Positions 10,346-22,487 are shown, counted from the first letter of the stretch. The stretch: DNA of 64,000 nt from Bursaphelenchus xylophilus (GCA_904066235.2 CAJFCV020000005.1:11217501-11281500); one strand, 5' to 3'. Made by a program: numbers and translations. The notes: generated by a model from the sequence alone, not told the origin.

Positions 10346-11228
10346 CTCATAAAGTGCGTAGACATTTTTCGCCGGTTTGTCGCTCATGCACCGTGCATTT
10401 TGCCTGTTTGCCGCTCACGCACCGTGCATTTTGCAAAATGGGGAAAAAAGCGCAACGCACGGTGCGGTGCGCGGCAAAAGCGTTGCGGCAGAACTCTCCC
10501 CAATCTGAACTCTCCCCCTTTTTTAACTCTCCCCTTAAATGAACCCTCCCCTTTTTGAACACTCCCCCTCATTTTGAAAATTGAAAAAATGAGGTGTGAC
10601 ATGTTATACGATGAAAATTTTTTTCAAATTGAGAAAAATTGGGTGTGACATTTTATACGATGATTTTTTTTCAAATTGAGAAAAATTTGGTGTGACATGT
10701 TATACGCCGGAAATTTTTTTCAAATTGAGAAAAATTTGGTGTGACATTTTATACGATGAAGTTTTTTTTCAAATAAGAAAAAATGAGGTGTGACATGCTA
10801 TACGATGAAAACTTCTTTCAAATTGAGAAAAATGAGGTGTGACATCTTATACGATGGAAATTTTTTTCAAATTGAGAAAAATTAGGTGTGACATGTTATA
10901 CGATGAAATTTTTTTTCAAATTGAGACAAATTGGGAGTGACATCTTATACGATGACAATTTTTTTCAAATTGAAAAAATGGTTTGAAAAAATTTTCCATC
11001 GTATAACATGTCACACTTCGATTTTTTCAATTTTCAAAATGGAGGAGTGTTCAAAAACTGGGAGAGTTCAGATTTTTTGGTGAAAATAAAAAAAGGGGGA
11101 TTGTTTCGCCTTTTTTGGGGGAGAGTTGAAAAAGGGGGAGAGTTCAGAAAAAAAGCAGAGTTCCGGGTTGCAAAATGTGAGCAGAGCTACACATTTTGCA
11201 ACCCGGCAAAATGTCTACGCACTATGGC
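10346..11228. mobile_element. Large family D element containing a 49-bp satellite
   Basis: The ends ATAAAGTGCGTAGACATTTT (10348) and AAAATGTCTACGCACTA (11208) are inverted. Inside are CACCGTGCATTTTGC motifs, short ACTCTCCCC repeats on both sides, and the satellite at 10579-10985. Confidence 0.6.
10579..10985. repeat. Tandem satellite, ~49-bp unit, about eight copies
   Basis: The unit contains GGTGTGACATGTTATACGAT followed by a run of T and CAAATTGAGAAAAAT. Spacing of the GTGACAT motif is close to 49 bp throughout. One inverted unit follows at 10990-11040 (CATCGTATAACATGTCACAC). Confidence 0.85.
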
Positions 11229-11620
11229 AAGACTAGTACATATATAAAAGACTTCATTTTACACGGAAACGATAACGATTACATACTACATACACCAAAA
11301 TACTACACTACATTCATCGGCCATATGAATTCATCCATCCCTGACTATTATAAAATGATACTTTGAAATTGTTCTGTATATGTTACACTATTGCTCTTGA
11401 AGTTTATTTAAAAAAATTGGCGATACAAAGAAATACAATTTTCAGTTCCCTTTCTGCAAAATGTCATATCATCGTTTCATTGAATTGAGGTGAAATTGAA
11501 AGGTGTAAATAGCTTAACGAACTCAAGATCTATGAATATCATCTTTATATTAAACCCGAAATTCTTACAACGGAAGTGTTGCAAATTGTCTTGAACCTTT
11601 GCACGCAAGATTAGATACAT

Positions 11621-11780
11621 ATCGGTTTGTTGGGAGAATAATATATAAGCATTTTGTCGCATCGAAAATCGCATCGCCGCCGAGAAAGTAAATTTTGTTG
11701 TGGCAAAATTAAATTGCGTTTCACTTCAGCGACGGAATAGGCGCAGCGACATGCGCTCATTATTTTCCCGACAGACTGAT
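11621..11780. repeat. MITE family A copy
   Basis: The left end is degenerate (ATCGGTTTGTTGGGAGAATA). The right end GCTCATTATTTTCCCGACAG is perfect. Confidence 0.8.
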
Positions 11781-12123
11781 ACTAGGCGCGCCATACAGTC
11801 CCGACGCAAGGATGCAGCATTGTTTTCTTGAGACGAAGTTGGTGGTCTTGGAAGGTTTATGAAATCGGTTAGATAAGGCCCTACCATATAAAACACACGC
11901 CAGTAGATAGCGTTTTCAGCGTTCTTTAAGATAGTCTAAACAAAAAATTCGAAATTTTATTTCAACCTGTAAATAATGCAAAAAGAAAAAACGACATGGC
12001 TTGAGATGGAGACCCTTATACTGACCAGGCAATGGAATCTCGACTGATACACTCCATGATTTTACATGTGATTAGTGTGAATAAATTGAATTGAAAGCGA
12101 CAAAGTCATACTTCTAGACCTCA

Positions 12124-12255
12124 TATCAGTCTGTCGGGAAAGCAAAATGTCTCGCCTCGCCGCTATCGCGCACCAAATCTCCAGCTGCAGCCGCAAAGCG
12201 ACGATGGGCGATTGCAAGGCGCGACAATCCTCCGTTATTTTCCCGACAGACTGAT
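12124..12255. repeat. MITE family A, subfamily 2
   Basis: It is 132 bp with perfect ends. The interior reads TCGCGCACCAAATCTCC...GCGACGATGGGCGATTGC, unlike the GCATCG subfamily. Confidence 0.82.
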
Positions 12256-12670
12256 AGTTTCTTTCCGAAGATATACATGTATAGTACAAACTCTCAAAAG
12301 ACGTGTTTCACACTTTTCGGATTAAAAATAGCAGTGTCTTCGGTAAAGCGCGAGCTTGGAATCTAGCATATGCCCAATAAATAAAATAGCCTAGTGTTGT
12401 CCTGACTTTTATTATAATCTGAGCGTAAAAGTTTCCTCAAAAATAGCCTTCAAAAGCAAAATACTACGCCTTTCAAATGCGCGTAAACTTTTCTTCTCGA
12501 CGCATCAATTGCACGGCACAAAAGTCCAACTGCACAGTGCGGAAAGCTTGCGACAAAAATTCTACGCACTTTTGAAGCCGCATAGTATTAATACAATTTT
12601 ACTGAATCTTACGTAAGATGATACAACTTGAGGCGTTAGCGGAGGAATTTTGATGACTTTCTCCCCTCCT

Positions 12671-15600
12671 CTACCTCACGTTTTCCCACATGCCCTTCAA
12701 CTCTTCGAAATGTTTGTCGCCGTTGTTGCTTAGACTGATCTTCTGCCCCAGGGCATTTCTCATTCCCACATCTTTGTTTCGCCGCCGACTGAAGCATGGA
12801 GCCTTCTTCCTCAACAGTGGCTCGTTCCACAATGTCCAGAATGGGATGATTGTGTCAAAACTCTCAAAAATGATATCGTGCAAGGCCCCAACATATCTAG
12901 ATCCGGTTATCATACATGCTGGCGCCATATAGGCGTAGATAATGGTCAAGATCGGGGCGCCGATGTAGAGACGGGCCAGAGAAAGATAGAGGGCTGATTT
13001 TAAAATGCTCAAGGAACGGAGTTGAATCGAGATCTAAAAATCGAGCGATAGAGACGACAAGGAAATACTCTTACCATTGTCTTGCTGCGGAGGTCGAATT
13101 TGTGCTGGCTGTATAAGCGGGATAAATGGCGTTTAAATGGAATTGTCAACTGAAGCAATCAATGTGAAAGGAAATCATTTTTTTAACAAAGAAAGTCTCC
13201 TTTATGGGGCTCCTACTTTTAGACGGGACTTAAATCAAAAAAAAAATACGTAAAATCATGCTGATTAAGAATTGTAAAACTTAGCTGCCCAGTTTTGGGT
13301 TTTAGGGGCTAAAAGTTAATCGCAAGCTGACATAGAGTATAAAGTATTACATAAACCCCTATTCGCTCAATTTTTCGCAGGTTCAAAAATTTTATCCTAC
13401 AGGGGGAGTAACACAGGTGCGATGCTCAGATTTTCTTTACATTTTGCACACATGTCGGGCATGGACTAAGTATCGACCCCTGAAAATTTTAACTCGCACT
13501 TTACAACCGAGATATTGAACGACCTCTGCGGCCGAGAGAATACCCTAAACGAGAGCGGTCAGAGGGAAAAAGGTTTTTGGCCATAACTTTGCCAGTTTCG
13601 TGCGGAAAAAATGGATTTTTTGTAGAAACATTACCCTTGACGGTAGAAAAAGGCACAAAACTTTTCGTGCCAAAATTCGGCAGAAAGTCCTAAATTTTCG
13701 CCGACTTTCGATCTAAAAATCTCGGTTGTTTCTGCAAAGCGCGAGCTAGGATTCTCGCGTATATTTTAGAAAAAATTATTCTAATTTTGTGCCAAGTTTT
13801 ACCAAAATCCGAGTGTCGCACTTGGGGTACTTCCCCTGTAAGCTTAAAATGATGACTCTTCAGTTTCTAAGACGTAATAAACATGTAACTCACCATGACA
13901 CTAACCGTCGTAACACTGAACACACCAGCCAGCGTGATCACGTACAATATTTGAACTGCGACAGAAGTAATCTTATTTTTTCTCCACTTACTTTGCGGAT
14001 CTCCAAGATTGCCGGAAATGGCAAACGTCCAAGCAGACGTAGAGCATGACAGCCCGTAGAACAGCCCTCTCCGTCCGAAATTCGCATTTGTGTACTTGGA
14101 AAAGAGGTATAAAATGATTCCGGACACTCCCATCATGTTGTACTTGGTTAGGACGAAGAAGTCGTGGTACATTCGGATGGGATCTGTCCGTTCGTACGAG
14201 TACTGGCTATCATAGACGATTTTGACCAGGGTTATGAGGCTGTAACCGAGTTTATTGCACAGTATGAGCCATTGAAACACGATTTCTGAGTGAGTGTAGC
14301 AGCCCTTGACATAGAAAATTTCGATCTCGGGTTTTTTGCCTTAATGTGACCGACATCATCCTAAAAACTTATTGGCAAAACAGTTTTGCCTACTTCCGCC
14401 GTTAACATAGTTGTTTTTACAATTTATTGTTCATACAGTAATCCACAATAATTCAGTAATGACCATACAGATATTCATGAAATTGTGCATACTGATGTTT
14501 TCGAACTCGTAGATTACAAAAAAAGTGGTTTTGCCTCATTAGGATTACTGTAACATACCAAACTTCCGATTCGGCCGCCAAAAATTGGCCGTAAAAAGTT
14601 TTTTTCTGAAAACCCACAGCTGATTTTTACATATGTTAATCAGCATAAAATTCTGCCCTAAAAAAGTTAAAAAAAGTCCAAAAAGTGGGGCGGCATTTTT
14701 CATGGTATAGTGGTTTCGGGTCAGCGTCCCGAGTTCGAGTCCGCCTGGATGCAAAAACCAAAAATAAAGAGTAAATTAGTTTTGATGTGGTCTTGGGGTC
14801 TGTATGAGGGAGACTGAATAATTTTAGACATAGATGATAACCCTATTTGAGATAAAAATGGATTTTATATAATTTTAGATGACAAATTCGTGAAAAATAA
14901 AACGTCTTCAAATTGCTTGAAAATGATAACAACTCTTCTAGAAATAATTCTAAGAAACTTTTCCGTTAGCTTTTTTTGATTGCTTACTGTACCATGGAGT
15001 ACTGTAACATAAAACTTTTTTTCCTTAACCGTGGTTTTCTTCTAAATTCTTCAAATGAAATTTTGAATTTTTTTGGTTAGCTTTTCTAAACGGTCGAAAC
15101 CATGCGCGCTGCATATTTAAAATAAAATTCCATCTCTATTCCAGTGTGTATTCATATCATCGTTAATTGGTGAAACTTCGGGAGATTTCTCAGGTCTTTT
15201 GAATCGTACGGCCATAGAAACATTTTGGTGTTCCAACCGACTCATTCTTAACCATTTCTATCATTATAATGATAGTCCGATGTCTCTGCGCTCTGTGGTA
15301 TGTGAAAAACTAAATCGGGTTTAATGTTACAGTACTCCATGGTACAGTAAGCAATCAAAAAAAGCTAACGGAAAAGTTTCTTAGAATTATTCCTAGAAGA
15401 GTTGGTATCAATTTCAAACGATTTGAAGACGTTTTATTTTTCACGAAATTATCACCTAAAATTATATAAAATCAATTTTTATCTCAAATAGGGGTATCAT
15501 CTATGTCTAAAATTATTCAGTCTCCCTCATACAGACCCCAAGACCACATCAAAACTAATTTACGCTTTATTTTTGGTTTTTGCATCCAGGCGGACTCGAA

Positions 15601-17039
15601 CTCGGGACGCTGGATTGGTAGTTCTGACCCAAAACCACTATACCATGAAAAATGCCGCCCCACTTTTTGGACTTTTTTTTAACGTTTGTAGGGCAGAATT
15701 TTATGCTGATTAACATATGTAAAAATCAGCTGTGGGTTTTCGGAAACAAACTTTTTACGGCCGATTTTTGGCGGCCGAATCGGCAGTTTGGTATGTTACA
15801 GTAATCCTAATGAGTCAAGACCACTTTTTTTGAAATCTACGAGTTCGAAAACATCAGTATGCACAATTTCATGAATATCTGTATGGTCATTACTGAATTA
15901 TTGTGGATTACTGTATGAACAATAAATTGTAAAAACAACTATGTTAACAGCGGAAGTAGGCAAAACTGTTTTGCCGATAAGTTTTTAGGACGATGTCGGT
16001 TGCAACAAGGCAAAAAACCCGAGATCGAAATTTTCTATGTCACGGCCTAACTAAAGGCTGCTTCACTGACTCAGAAATCGTGTTTTAATTGTAAGAACTG
16101 GATTTGAATTCGCAAAATATTTTTTTTTTAATTTTTTGTTTTCGAAAAAATGAATTTTTCTTTTATTTTCGACATTAAAATTTGTATTTCGGACGCTATT
16201 TTTGTGTCTGGCGTTTAGTTCAGGTGCTTTCTTTTCTTTACATATGTACATAAACAGTGTTTTGTTTGAAAAGCATGACGTTTAAAAAATAACGCCAAAA
16301 TACAGAGCCGGGCTACGGAAATTTGAGGGTTTCAGAGCCAGGCCGAGCTTCGAAAATTTTGAAAATGGGCCGGCCCCACGCTTTACCGGCCCGGGCTTCA
16401 GCGTGTGGAGCAAAAAGCCCAGCCCCATTGTCATATCTGCGCCATAGTCAATGAAATTTTTTTTTGTAGCACACTGATACTCTATAACTTGCTCTGAGCT
16501 TCCCAAAACGCTCGCAAGTTACTGGTCCTTCCGAAAAGCTGGCGGGCTGAAATTGGCGACACGCACTGCGCGAAAACAAACGTTTTCTTTGGATTGTGCA
16601 ATTTCTTGCCGTTTGCACCGTGCAATAGGCTTTTTTGGCGATAGCTCGCATCTTGACTTTGTTGCCTTCCTTATGCAGTGCAAACGCCAAAAAATCAGTC
16701 AGATAACTTTCCTGAGGGACAAGCAGAGGCAAAACAAGCTAGAGAGCTCTTCGTGACCCACCTTTTATAATATTATTATTATAAAGGCCCTACTCAAAAA
16801 TTATACATATTTAGCCTCACTCACCGTAAACTGAGGTATCCAAACGAGCAAAAACATTCGTTCAACAGCAGCACCTTGCTTAGATTAGTAAGCAATCGAT
16901 ATCGACTTATTGCGACGACAAAAATAACTTCCGTAGAGAGTGAAATAAGAACAATAAGCAGTTCAACCGCTGACAATATCCTCAGTCCGTCAGTAACGTC
17001 CGGACTGCTGAGGCAGTGAAGCTCTAAATTTGATGTCAT
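12671..17039 (-). CDS. Serpentine (7TM) chemoreceptor 2, intact
   Basis: Exons 16825-17039, 13992-14239, 13894-13955, 13075-13149 and 12671-13033 (minus) join to 320 residues. Exon 1 starts MTSNLELHC and contains LLTNLSKVLLLNECFCSF. Exon 2 has MYHDFFVLTKYNMMG and SKYTNANFGRRG. The terminal exon has RYVGALHDIIFESFD, NALGQKI and a HFEELKGMW end typical of Sra-type tails. It is the closest paralogue of receptor 3: the last exons are nearly identical and even the flanking intron repeat is shared, so the duplication is recent. Intron 1 (2.6 kb) carries a 1.8-kb foldback element that comes within about 35 bp of the exon 2 acceptor (TTACAG), so splicing could be affected. An upstream in-frame ATG at 17171 is not conserved in the paralogues. 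Confidence 0.78.
13400..13838. repeat. TIR repeat family B, full copy
   Basis: Left end CAGGGGGAGTAACACAGGTG, right end CACTTGGGGTACTTCCCCTG. TA lies on both outer sides. It is in intron 3 of receptor 2. Confidence 0.65.
14697..14752 (+). other. tRNA-like module in left arm, shortened
   Basis: It has TGGTATAGTGG (A box) and GAGTTCGAGTCCG (B box). Relative to the right-arm copy it lacks about 15 bases in the anticodon region. Confidence 0.45.
15581..15655 (-). other. tRNA-like module in right arm
   Basis: Read on the minus strand it gives TGGTATAGTGG and GAGTTCGAGTCCG at tRNA spacing, with an intervening anticodon-like region. The acceptor ends do not pair well, so it is a tRNA-derived pol III module. 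Confidence 0.45.
16086..16824. other. Remainder of receptor 2 intron 1
   Basis: It contains a low-complexity stretch rich in GGCC/CCGG (16300-16400) and a family G repeat (about 16520-16700) with GGTCCTTCCGAAAAG and TTTGCACCGTGCAAT. No exon is recognised. Confidence 0.45.
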
Positions 17040-17262
17040 AAATCCTTTCTTAGAGTGAAAATTTCGCACTGAAGCAGGAATGTGAGTACGGCTGTCTAAT
17101 TGAATACTAAATTTTGAAACTTCAGGGGCGGAAATATTTATGCAAGCGAACAAGAAACAAATGGAATACATTAGGTTACAGGTAATGCAATCATCGGAGT
17201 AGTTACTTATTTATTGCAACTTTCTACAACATGTGTATTTTCCGAATATATAATACAGACAT

Positions 17263-17461
17263 GTTACTAGTCCTTCCGGAAAGTCGCCGGACGGAAATCG
17301 GCGACATGCACTCTGCGAAATCGAAAGTTCACTTTGCACTGTGCAATTTTTGGCTTTTTGCACTGTGCAATAAGCTTTTTCGAGCTGTCGCTCGCACCCT
17401 GAGTTTTTTCTCACAGTGCAATGTCGCCGATTTCCGTCCGGCGACTTTCCGGAAGGACTAG
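17263..17461. repeat. TIR repeat family G
   Basis: The ends CTAGTCCTTCCGGAAAGTCG and the exact complement at 17440-17461 enclose ACGGAAATCGGCGACAT on both sides and CACTGTGCAA motifs. Fragments are at 16520-16700, 33932-33965, 34345-34510 and 36466-36546. Confidence 0.7.
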
Positions 17462-17462
17462 T

Positions 17463-17614
17463 TTCAGCAAGTCGGGAAAATAATGTGGATTCGTCGCGTC
17501 TTAAAATCATTAGCGCTTTGCGACGACTGCCGCGGCTGGAGGTTTTGTGAGCGACTGCGACGAGGCGAGAAATTTTGCCGCGACTAACCCACATTATTTT
17601 CCCGACAGACTGAT
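17463..17614. repeat. MITE family A, subfamily 2
   Basis: The left end TTCAGCAAGTCGGGAAAATA is diverged; the right end CATTATTTTCCCGACAGACT is perfect. It follows the family G repeat directly. Confidence 0.8.
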
Positions 17615-17639
17615 ACATCTTTACCCCTGGCAGAGCCCA

Positions 17640-18665
17640 CAGTTGAAAAAGTGCACAGTGCACTTTTTTAACTGTTCCAGAAAATGCACAGCGCATTTTT
17701 CACTTGCACCAGGAACTGCACAGTGCGGTTCTCATTCGCACCAAGAATTTCACAGTACGTTTTTCAGCTGTTCCAGAAACTTCACAGTGCGTTTTTCACT
17801 TACGCTAGAAACTGCGCAGTGCGTTCTGATTTGCACCTGAAGCTTCACAGTGCACTTTTTTTAACTGTTCCAGAAAATGCACAGTGCTTTTTTCTCTTGC
17901 ACCGAGAACTGCACAGTGCGGTTTTCATTCGCACCAAGAATTTCACTGTGCGTTTTTCAGCTGTTCCAGAAACTGCACAGTGCGTTTTCACTTACACTAG
18001 AAACTGCACAGTGCGTTCTGATTTGCACCTGAAGCTTCACAGTGCACTTTTTTTAACTGTTCCAGAAAATGCACAGTGCTTTTTTCTCTTGCACCGAGAA
18101 CTGCACAGTGCGGTTTTCATTCGCACCAAGAATTTCACTGTGCGTTTTTCAGCTGTTCCAGAAACTGCACAGTGCGTTTTCACTTACACTAGAAACTGCA
18201 CAGTGCGTTCTGATTTGCACCTGAAGCTTCACAGTGCGTTTTTCAACCGTTCCAGAAAGTGCACCATGCATTTTTCACTTGCACTAGGAACTGCACAGTG
18301 CATTTTTCAACTATTCCAGAAACTGCACTGTGCGCTTTTCACTTGCACCAGGAACTCCACAGTGCGTTTTTCAGCTGTTCCAGAAACTACAGAGTGGGTT
18401 TTTCACTTGTTCCAAAGACTTCACAGTGCATTTTTCGTTTGAACTAGGAACTGCACAGTGCATTTTTTCATCTGTACCAGAAACGCACAGTTCGGTTTTT
18501 ATTCGCACCAAGAACTGCACAGTGCATTTTTCAACGGTTCTAGAAGCTGCACAGTGCGTTTTTCAAAGCTGCCAGAAACTGCAGAGTGCGGTTTTCATTC
18601 GCACCAGGAACTGCACAGTGCATTTTTCAACTGTTCCAGAGACTGCACAGTGCATACTTGCCCAA
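17640..18665. repeat. CACAGTGC minisatellite with a 192-bp higher-order unit
   Basis: About 30 tandem units of 30-36 bp, each with the pattern AACTGCACAGTGCGTTTTTC plus a TGTTCCAGA or TTGCACCAAGA spacer. Six-unit blocks of 192 bp repeat almost perfectly (17839-18030, 18031-18222, partial from 18223). The motif is the same as in dispersed family D. A plus-strand frame stays open across most of it because of the repeat, not because it is a gene. Confidence 0.88.
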
Positions 18666-19948
18666 CTTGCAAATTGTCGAAACTTTATGTTGCGATAAGT
18701 AGATCAAGAGGTTAGGATCTCATATTGCAAGAGTAAACCGTATAATATGCACAGCACAAAAAACATAGTGCATCACTGTCTTCTACCCTTCAATTTTCCA
18801 CATCCCCCGCAGCCCTTCGAAATATCTATCGCCATTGTTGCTCAGACTGATCTTCTGTCCCAAGGCGTTCCTCATTCCCACATTTTTGCTCTGCCGTTTA
18901 CTGAAGCATGGAGCCTTCTTCCTCAACAGTGGCTCGTTCCACAATGTCCAGAATGGGATGATTGTGTCAAAACTTTCAAAAATGATATCGTGCAGAGCCC
19001 CAACATATCTGGACGCGTTCATCATGCATGCTGGCGCCAGGTAGGCATAGATAATTGTCAAGATCGGGGCGCCGATGTAGAGACGGGCCAGAGAAAGATA
19101 GAGGGCTGATTTTAAAATGCTCAAGGAACGGAGTTGAATCGAGATCTAAAAATTGGGCGATAGAGAAGAAAGAAACTTTTCTTACCATTGTCTTGTTGCG
19201 GAGGTCGAATTTGTGCTGACCGTATAAGCGGGATAAATGGCGTTTGAACGGGATTGTCAGCTGAAGCAATCAATGTGAGGGGAAGTCAATTTTTCAACAA
19301 GGAAAGTACTTTTATTGGGGCTCCTACTTTTAGACGGGACGAGTTTCAAAAAATACGTTAAATCGTGCTGAAAAAGAATTTGTGAAATTTAGCCGCCCTG
19401 TGTCGGGTTTTAGGGCTTAAAGTCAATCGCAAATTGACATAAAGTCCTGCATAAACTCCTATTGTGCTACTGTAAGCGAGATAAAAAGATAAAAGTTTGA
19501 ATTGGGTTGTCAACTGGGGCAATCAACATATACCGTCACGGAAAAATTCAGGCGAAAAAAGGTATCCAATTGCCTCAGTAAATCACATATTTTTTCTATA
19601 CAGTGACGTATACGGGCACAACTACTAGGCGAGAAAAACCCACTGCTAATGAAACACTATTTTTGTTGGATTTCTGGATGCGTTTTCTCTGTCATATCAT
19701 CCTGTCTAAGACTATCATTTTCATAAGGAAATTTATTTATTAAAATCTTAGTTTGCTTTTGGCAGCTGATAGTTCATGCGGGAATTTCTGAGTGTTTCTG
19801 AGTCACTGTTTCAGCTGTTCGTACATACAGGAAATTTTAAATAGATGAGGTTATGAGACATGGCTTCCGGTCGATATTTCCACGAAAGCTTTAAATAAAT
19901 GTGAACCTCCCTATTTAAGTATTTTACTTCTTGGATAACGTCAAAGAT

Positions 19949-20092
19949 ACCAGTCTGTCGGGAAAATAATGAGCAATTTCGCATCGAAAATCGCATGAAA
20001 AAATTAATTGTGCCACGGCCAAGTCAGGTTGCCTTTAAATTCAGCGATCGGCGCCGCGACATTGTGCTCATTATTTTCCCGACAGACTGATA
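19949..20092. repeat. MITE family A copy in receptor 3 intron 3
   Basis: Ends CCAGTCTGTCGGGAAAATAA and ATTATTTTCCCGACAGACTG. The interior GCATCG part is shortened. Confidence 0.82.
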
Positions 20093-20364
20093 TAAAATAA
20101 AGTTTCCGCGCAGTAAAAAGCAATCTCATAAATTCCTCGACTCACCACGACACTGACGGTTGTAACGGAAAAGAAGCCAATGAACGCGAACACATAGAGC
20201 ATTTGTACTGCAGTCACAGTCATTTTTCTTTCAATTTGACTTACTTTTCGGATCATAAACTATACCGGTCACTGCAAAGGTCCAAGCCAACAGACAAAAG
20301 AACAACCCATTGAAGAGCCCTTTCCGTCCAAAATTTGTTTTTGTGTACTTGGAAAACAAGTATA

Positions 20365-21594
20365 CAGGGTGACCCAAAATAACGGAGACAAATTTTGGAA
20401 GGGCCCACCGCGAAACCCGGGCGTTAAAGAAACACAAGCGACAGTGGGTAATATTCTATAAGACTTTCTCTATAATCCACGAAAATTTGGCGGAGTCATC
20501 ATGTCGCAGGAAAAAGTTACAGCTTAACAAAAATGCCTTGCGCCATTTTTTGGCCCTCAATTTTGGTTCCTTTGTGTTGTGTAGAGCATGGCTGTACTAC
20601 AGCCGCAGAAATGGCAAGTTCATTTGTTTTGCTAGACTACTACGTCTCTAAGCAAGCAGTTATGTAGGTTTCTGGGCTACGGTTTTTATTTCTACGGTGG
20701 TACCAATCTCAACATTGAAGATCGCCATTTTTTCCAAATTTTTTCAATCAAAAATTCAGTTTTTTTAGAATAAAGCTAAAACCGCTAGAATGTATTCTAT
20801 TCATAAATACAATAATTCTGGAAAAAGCTGTGATTGCTTGCTGGTTGCAACAGATTTTCCTTGACAAGTTTCTCGCCCAGAACCACCCTATGGCACGCGG
20901 CTTTGAGAAAGATGGGTTATCGATAACAAAATGACAAGATAGATAAAAACGGCGCATTCTGCTCTTGTACAATTATGAATACGACTCTTGAGAAACGGCC
21001 TAGGGCACTTTCGGTCTTTATGTGTCACCGGCTCGACTGGTATTCCGCCTAAGGCAAAAATAAGGCACAATTCTAGTGATTACCAAATAGCATTCCGTAG
21101 CAGTTACAAAATGTTTCTCTTTTGGTTCTATGCTGTTCCTTTAATCATGTTGTAGTAACTCATATTACATTTTGCCTTATCTAACATTTAAACTCCTTTT
21201 TACCGATACATTTTCAAAAAAGGCCGATTTTTGCACTTCAACTCCCTGAAAATACTCGGCTGTAACTTTTGAACCATCGATAGTTGAGCTTAGTACGATG
21301 GCTCGTTTCAAAGGCCATATTATGATAATTAAGCAGAGCAAATCTCAAACTATTCCGAATTTTCTTTTTTTAGTAAGGCAGCTTTCTTGCAAAAAGACCC
21401 CACGGGCAGAAAGGTCCGAGTCAACCGGATATATTGATGTGGTTCAAGGCACAAGAGCGTCGTACAACAAAACTTCCGGTATATAAAACTACACTAACGT
21501 GGTACTGTAGTATAAATAAGGAATCACTCATGAATCTTCATAGGCCGCAGAAAAAACGGGAAATCTTTTGTCTCCGTTATTTTGGGTCACCCTG
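20365..21594. mobile_element. 1.23-kb TA-flanked Tc/mariner-like element disrupting receptor 3
   Basis: The terminal inverted repeats are CAGGGTGACCCAAAATAACG and its exact complement, flanked by TA (20363-20364 and 21595-21596). The CAGGGTG start and the TA target are typical of the Tc1/mariner group. The internal open frames are short; no DDE/D transposase is recognisable, so it is non-autonomous. Confidence 0.82.
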
Positions 21595-21750
21595 TATTAT
21601 GATTCCCGACAATCCCATCATGTTGTACTTGGTTAGGACGAAAAAATCGTGATACATTCGGATTGGATCAGCTCTGTTGTCCGAGAATTGTCGATTATTG
21701 ACCAATGTGATGAGGCTATAGGAAATTTTTGAAATTTTTTTTGTGGCGTT

Positions 21751-21906
21751 ATCAGTCTGTCGGGAAAATAATGAGCGCTCTGTGGCATCGAAAATCGCAT
21801 CGCCGCTGAGAAAACGAATTGTCTCGGAGGAAAATCAAATTGCTTTCACTTCAGCGACATAGTCGGCGTAAAAACATTTTGCTCATTATTTTCCCGACAG
21901 ACTGAC
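21751..21906. repeat. MITE family A copy
   Basis: Perfect ATCAGTCTGTCGGGAAAATA left end and complementary right end. It lies in intron 1 of receptor 3. Confidence 0.85.
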
Positions 21907-22015
21907 AACGATCAAAGCACAGTGGTTTTTCATTCGAACTGCGGCCAATGCGCTCACTGGAAGCTTGCTGAAAATGGTAGGTCACCGTTTGGAAAAAAGC
22001 CGAAGCTACATCTGA

Positions 22016-22487
22016 CAAGGGAAGCCACTTTTTTCGCAGACGGACTTTGGAACACGACCTAGTAGGTTTCAAACGTGAAGCGTCTGCGATCATAAAACTG
22101 TTTGACTTTACAGTATTCATGAACATTCAGCCTTGAATTTATGTTTAAATTGCTGTAAAAAAATAAGAAAGTGTATACATTTTATGTTTACATACTAAAT
22201 CAATATTTACAAACCAAAAAAGAAAATAAACTGCGCAGAGGATCGAACCCGACCTTTCTGGCGCAAAAAGCGAGCGCGCTGAACACTCGGCCCCACTGCA
22301 GATGAAATAAGCTGTTTCTTTTGAGGAGGCTATTCGCTCATTTCGGCTAAACTTTGCGGTCGATTTTCTCGGCCGAGAAGCTCCGTAAACACTTTTGGAA
22401 ATCAGTTTTGTGATCGCAGACGCTTCACTTTTGAAACCTACTAGGTCCTGTACCAAAGTCCGTCTGCGAAAAAGGTGACTTCCCTTG
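22016..22487. mobile_element. 472-bp foldback element with tRNA-like module, TGA duplication
   Basis: The ends are CAAGGGAAGCCACTTTTTTC and the complementary GGTGACTTCCCTTG. TGA is repeated on each side (22013-22015, 22488-22490). Arms of about 90 bp contain GACGGACTTTGG and GTAGGTTTCAAA. The centre carries a tRNA-like segment. It is in intron 1 of receptor 3. Confidence 0.68.
22233..22305 (-). other. tRNA-like pol III module
   Basis: On the minus strand: GGGGCCGAGTG (A-box-like) and GGGTTCGATCC (B box) at tRNA spacing. The acceptor ends CTGC and GCAG pair, but the stem fails after four pairs. Confidence 0.5.

Larger units (their letters stand above)
11229..12670. other. Spacer between receptor 1 and receptor 2
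   Basis: No gene is seen. It holds two family A MITEs (listed separately), a family D fragment near 12490-12585 with AACTGCACAGTGCGG, and AT-rich sequence. Confidence 0.5.
14275..16085. mobile_element. 1.8-kb foldback transposon in intron 1 of receptor 2
   Basis: Two long arms, 14275-15008 and 15326-16085, are near-perfect reverse complements separated by 317 bp. The outer end reads AAACACGATTTCTGAGT, and the inner ends read ACCATGGAGTACTGTAAC. Each arm holds a tRNA-like segment; the left one has lost about 15 bp. No transposase frame is present, so it must be mobilised in trans if at all. Confidence 0.8.

Noticed and set aside
17684..18698. Long plus-strand open frames (250 and 120 codons) that look like a repetitive Phe/His/Cys-rich protein
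   Set aside because: They are the translation of the CACAGTGC minisatellite. The unit length varies, several frames stay open, and there are no splice signals or start context.
20365..21594. Encoded transposase in the element that breaks receptor 3
   Set aside because: The open frames are under 80 codons and show no DDE/D motif or mariner signature; treated as non-autonomous.
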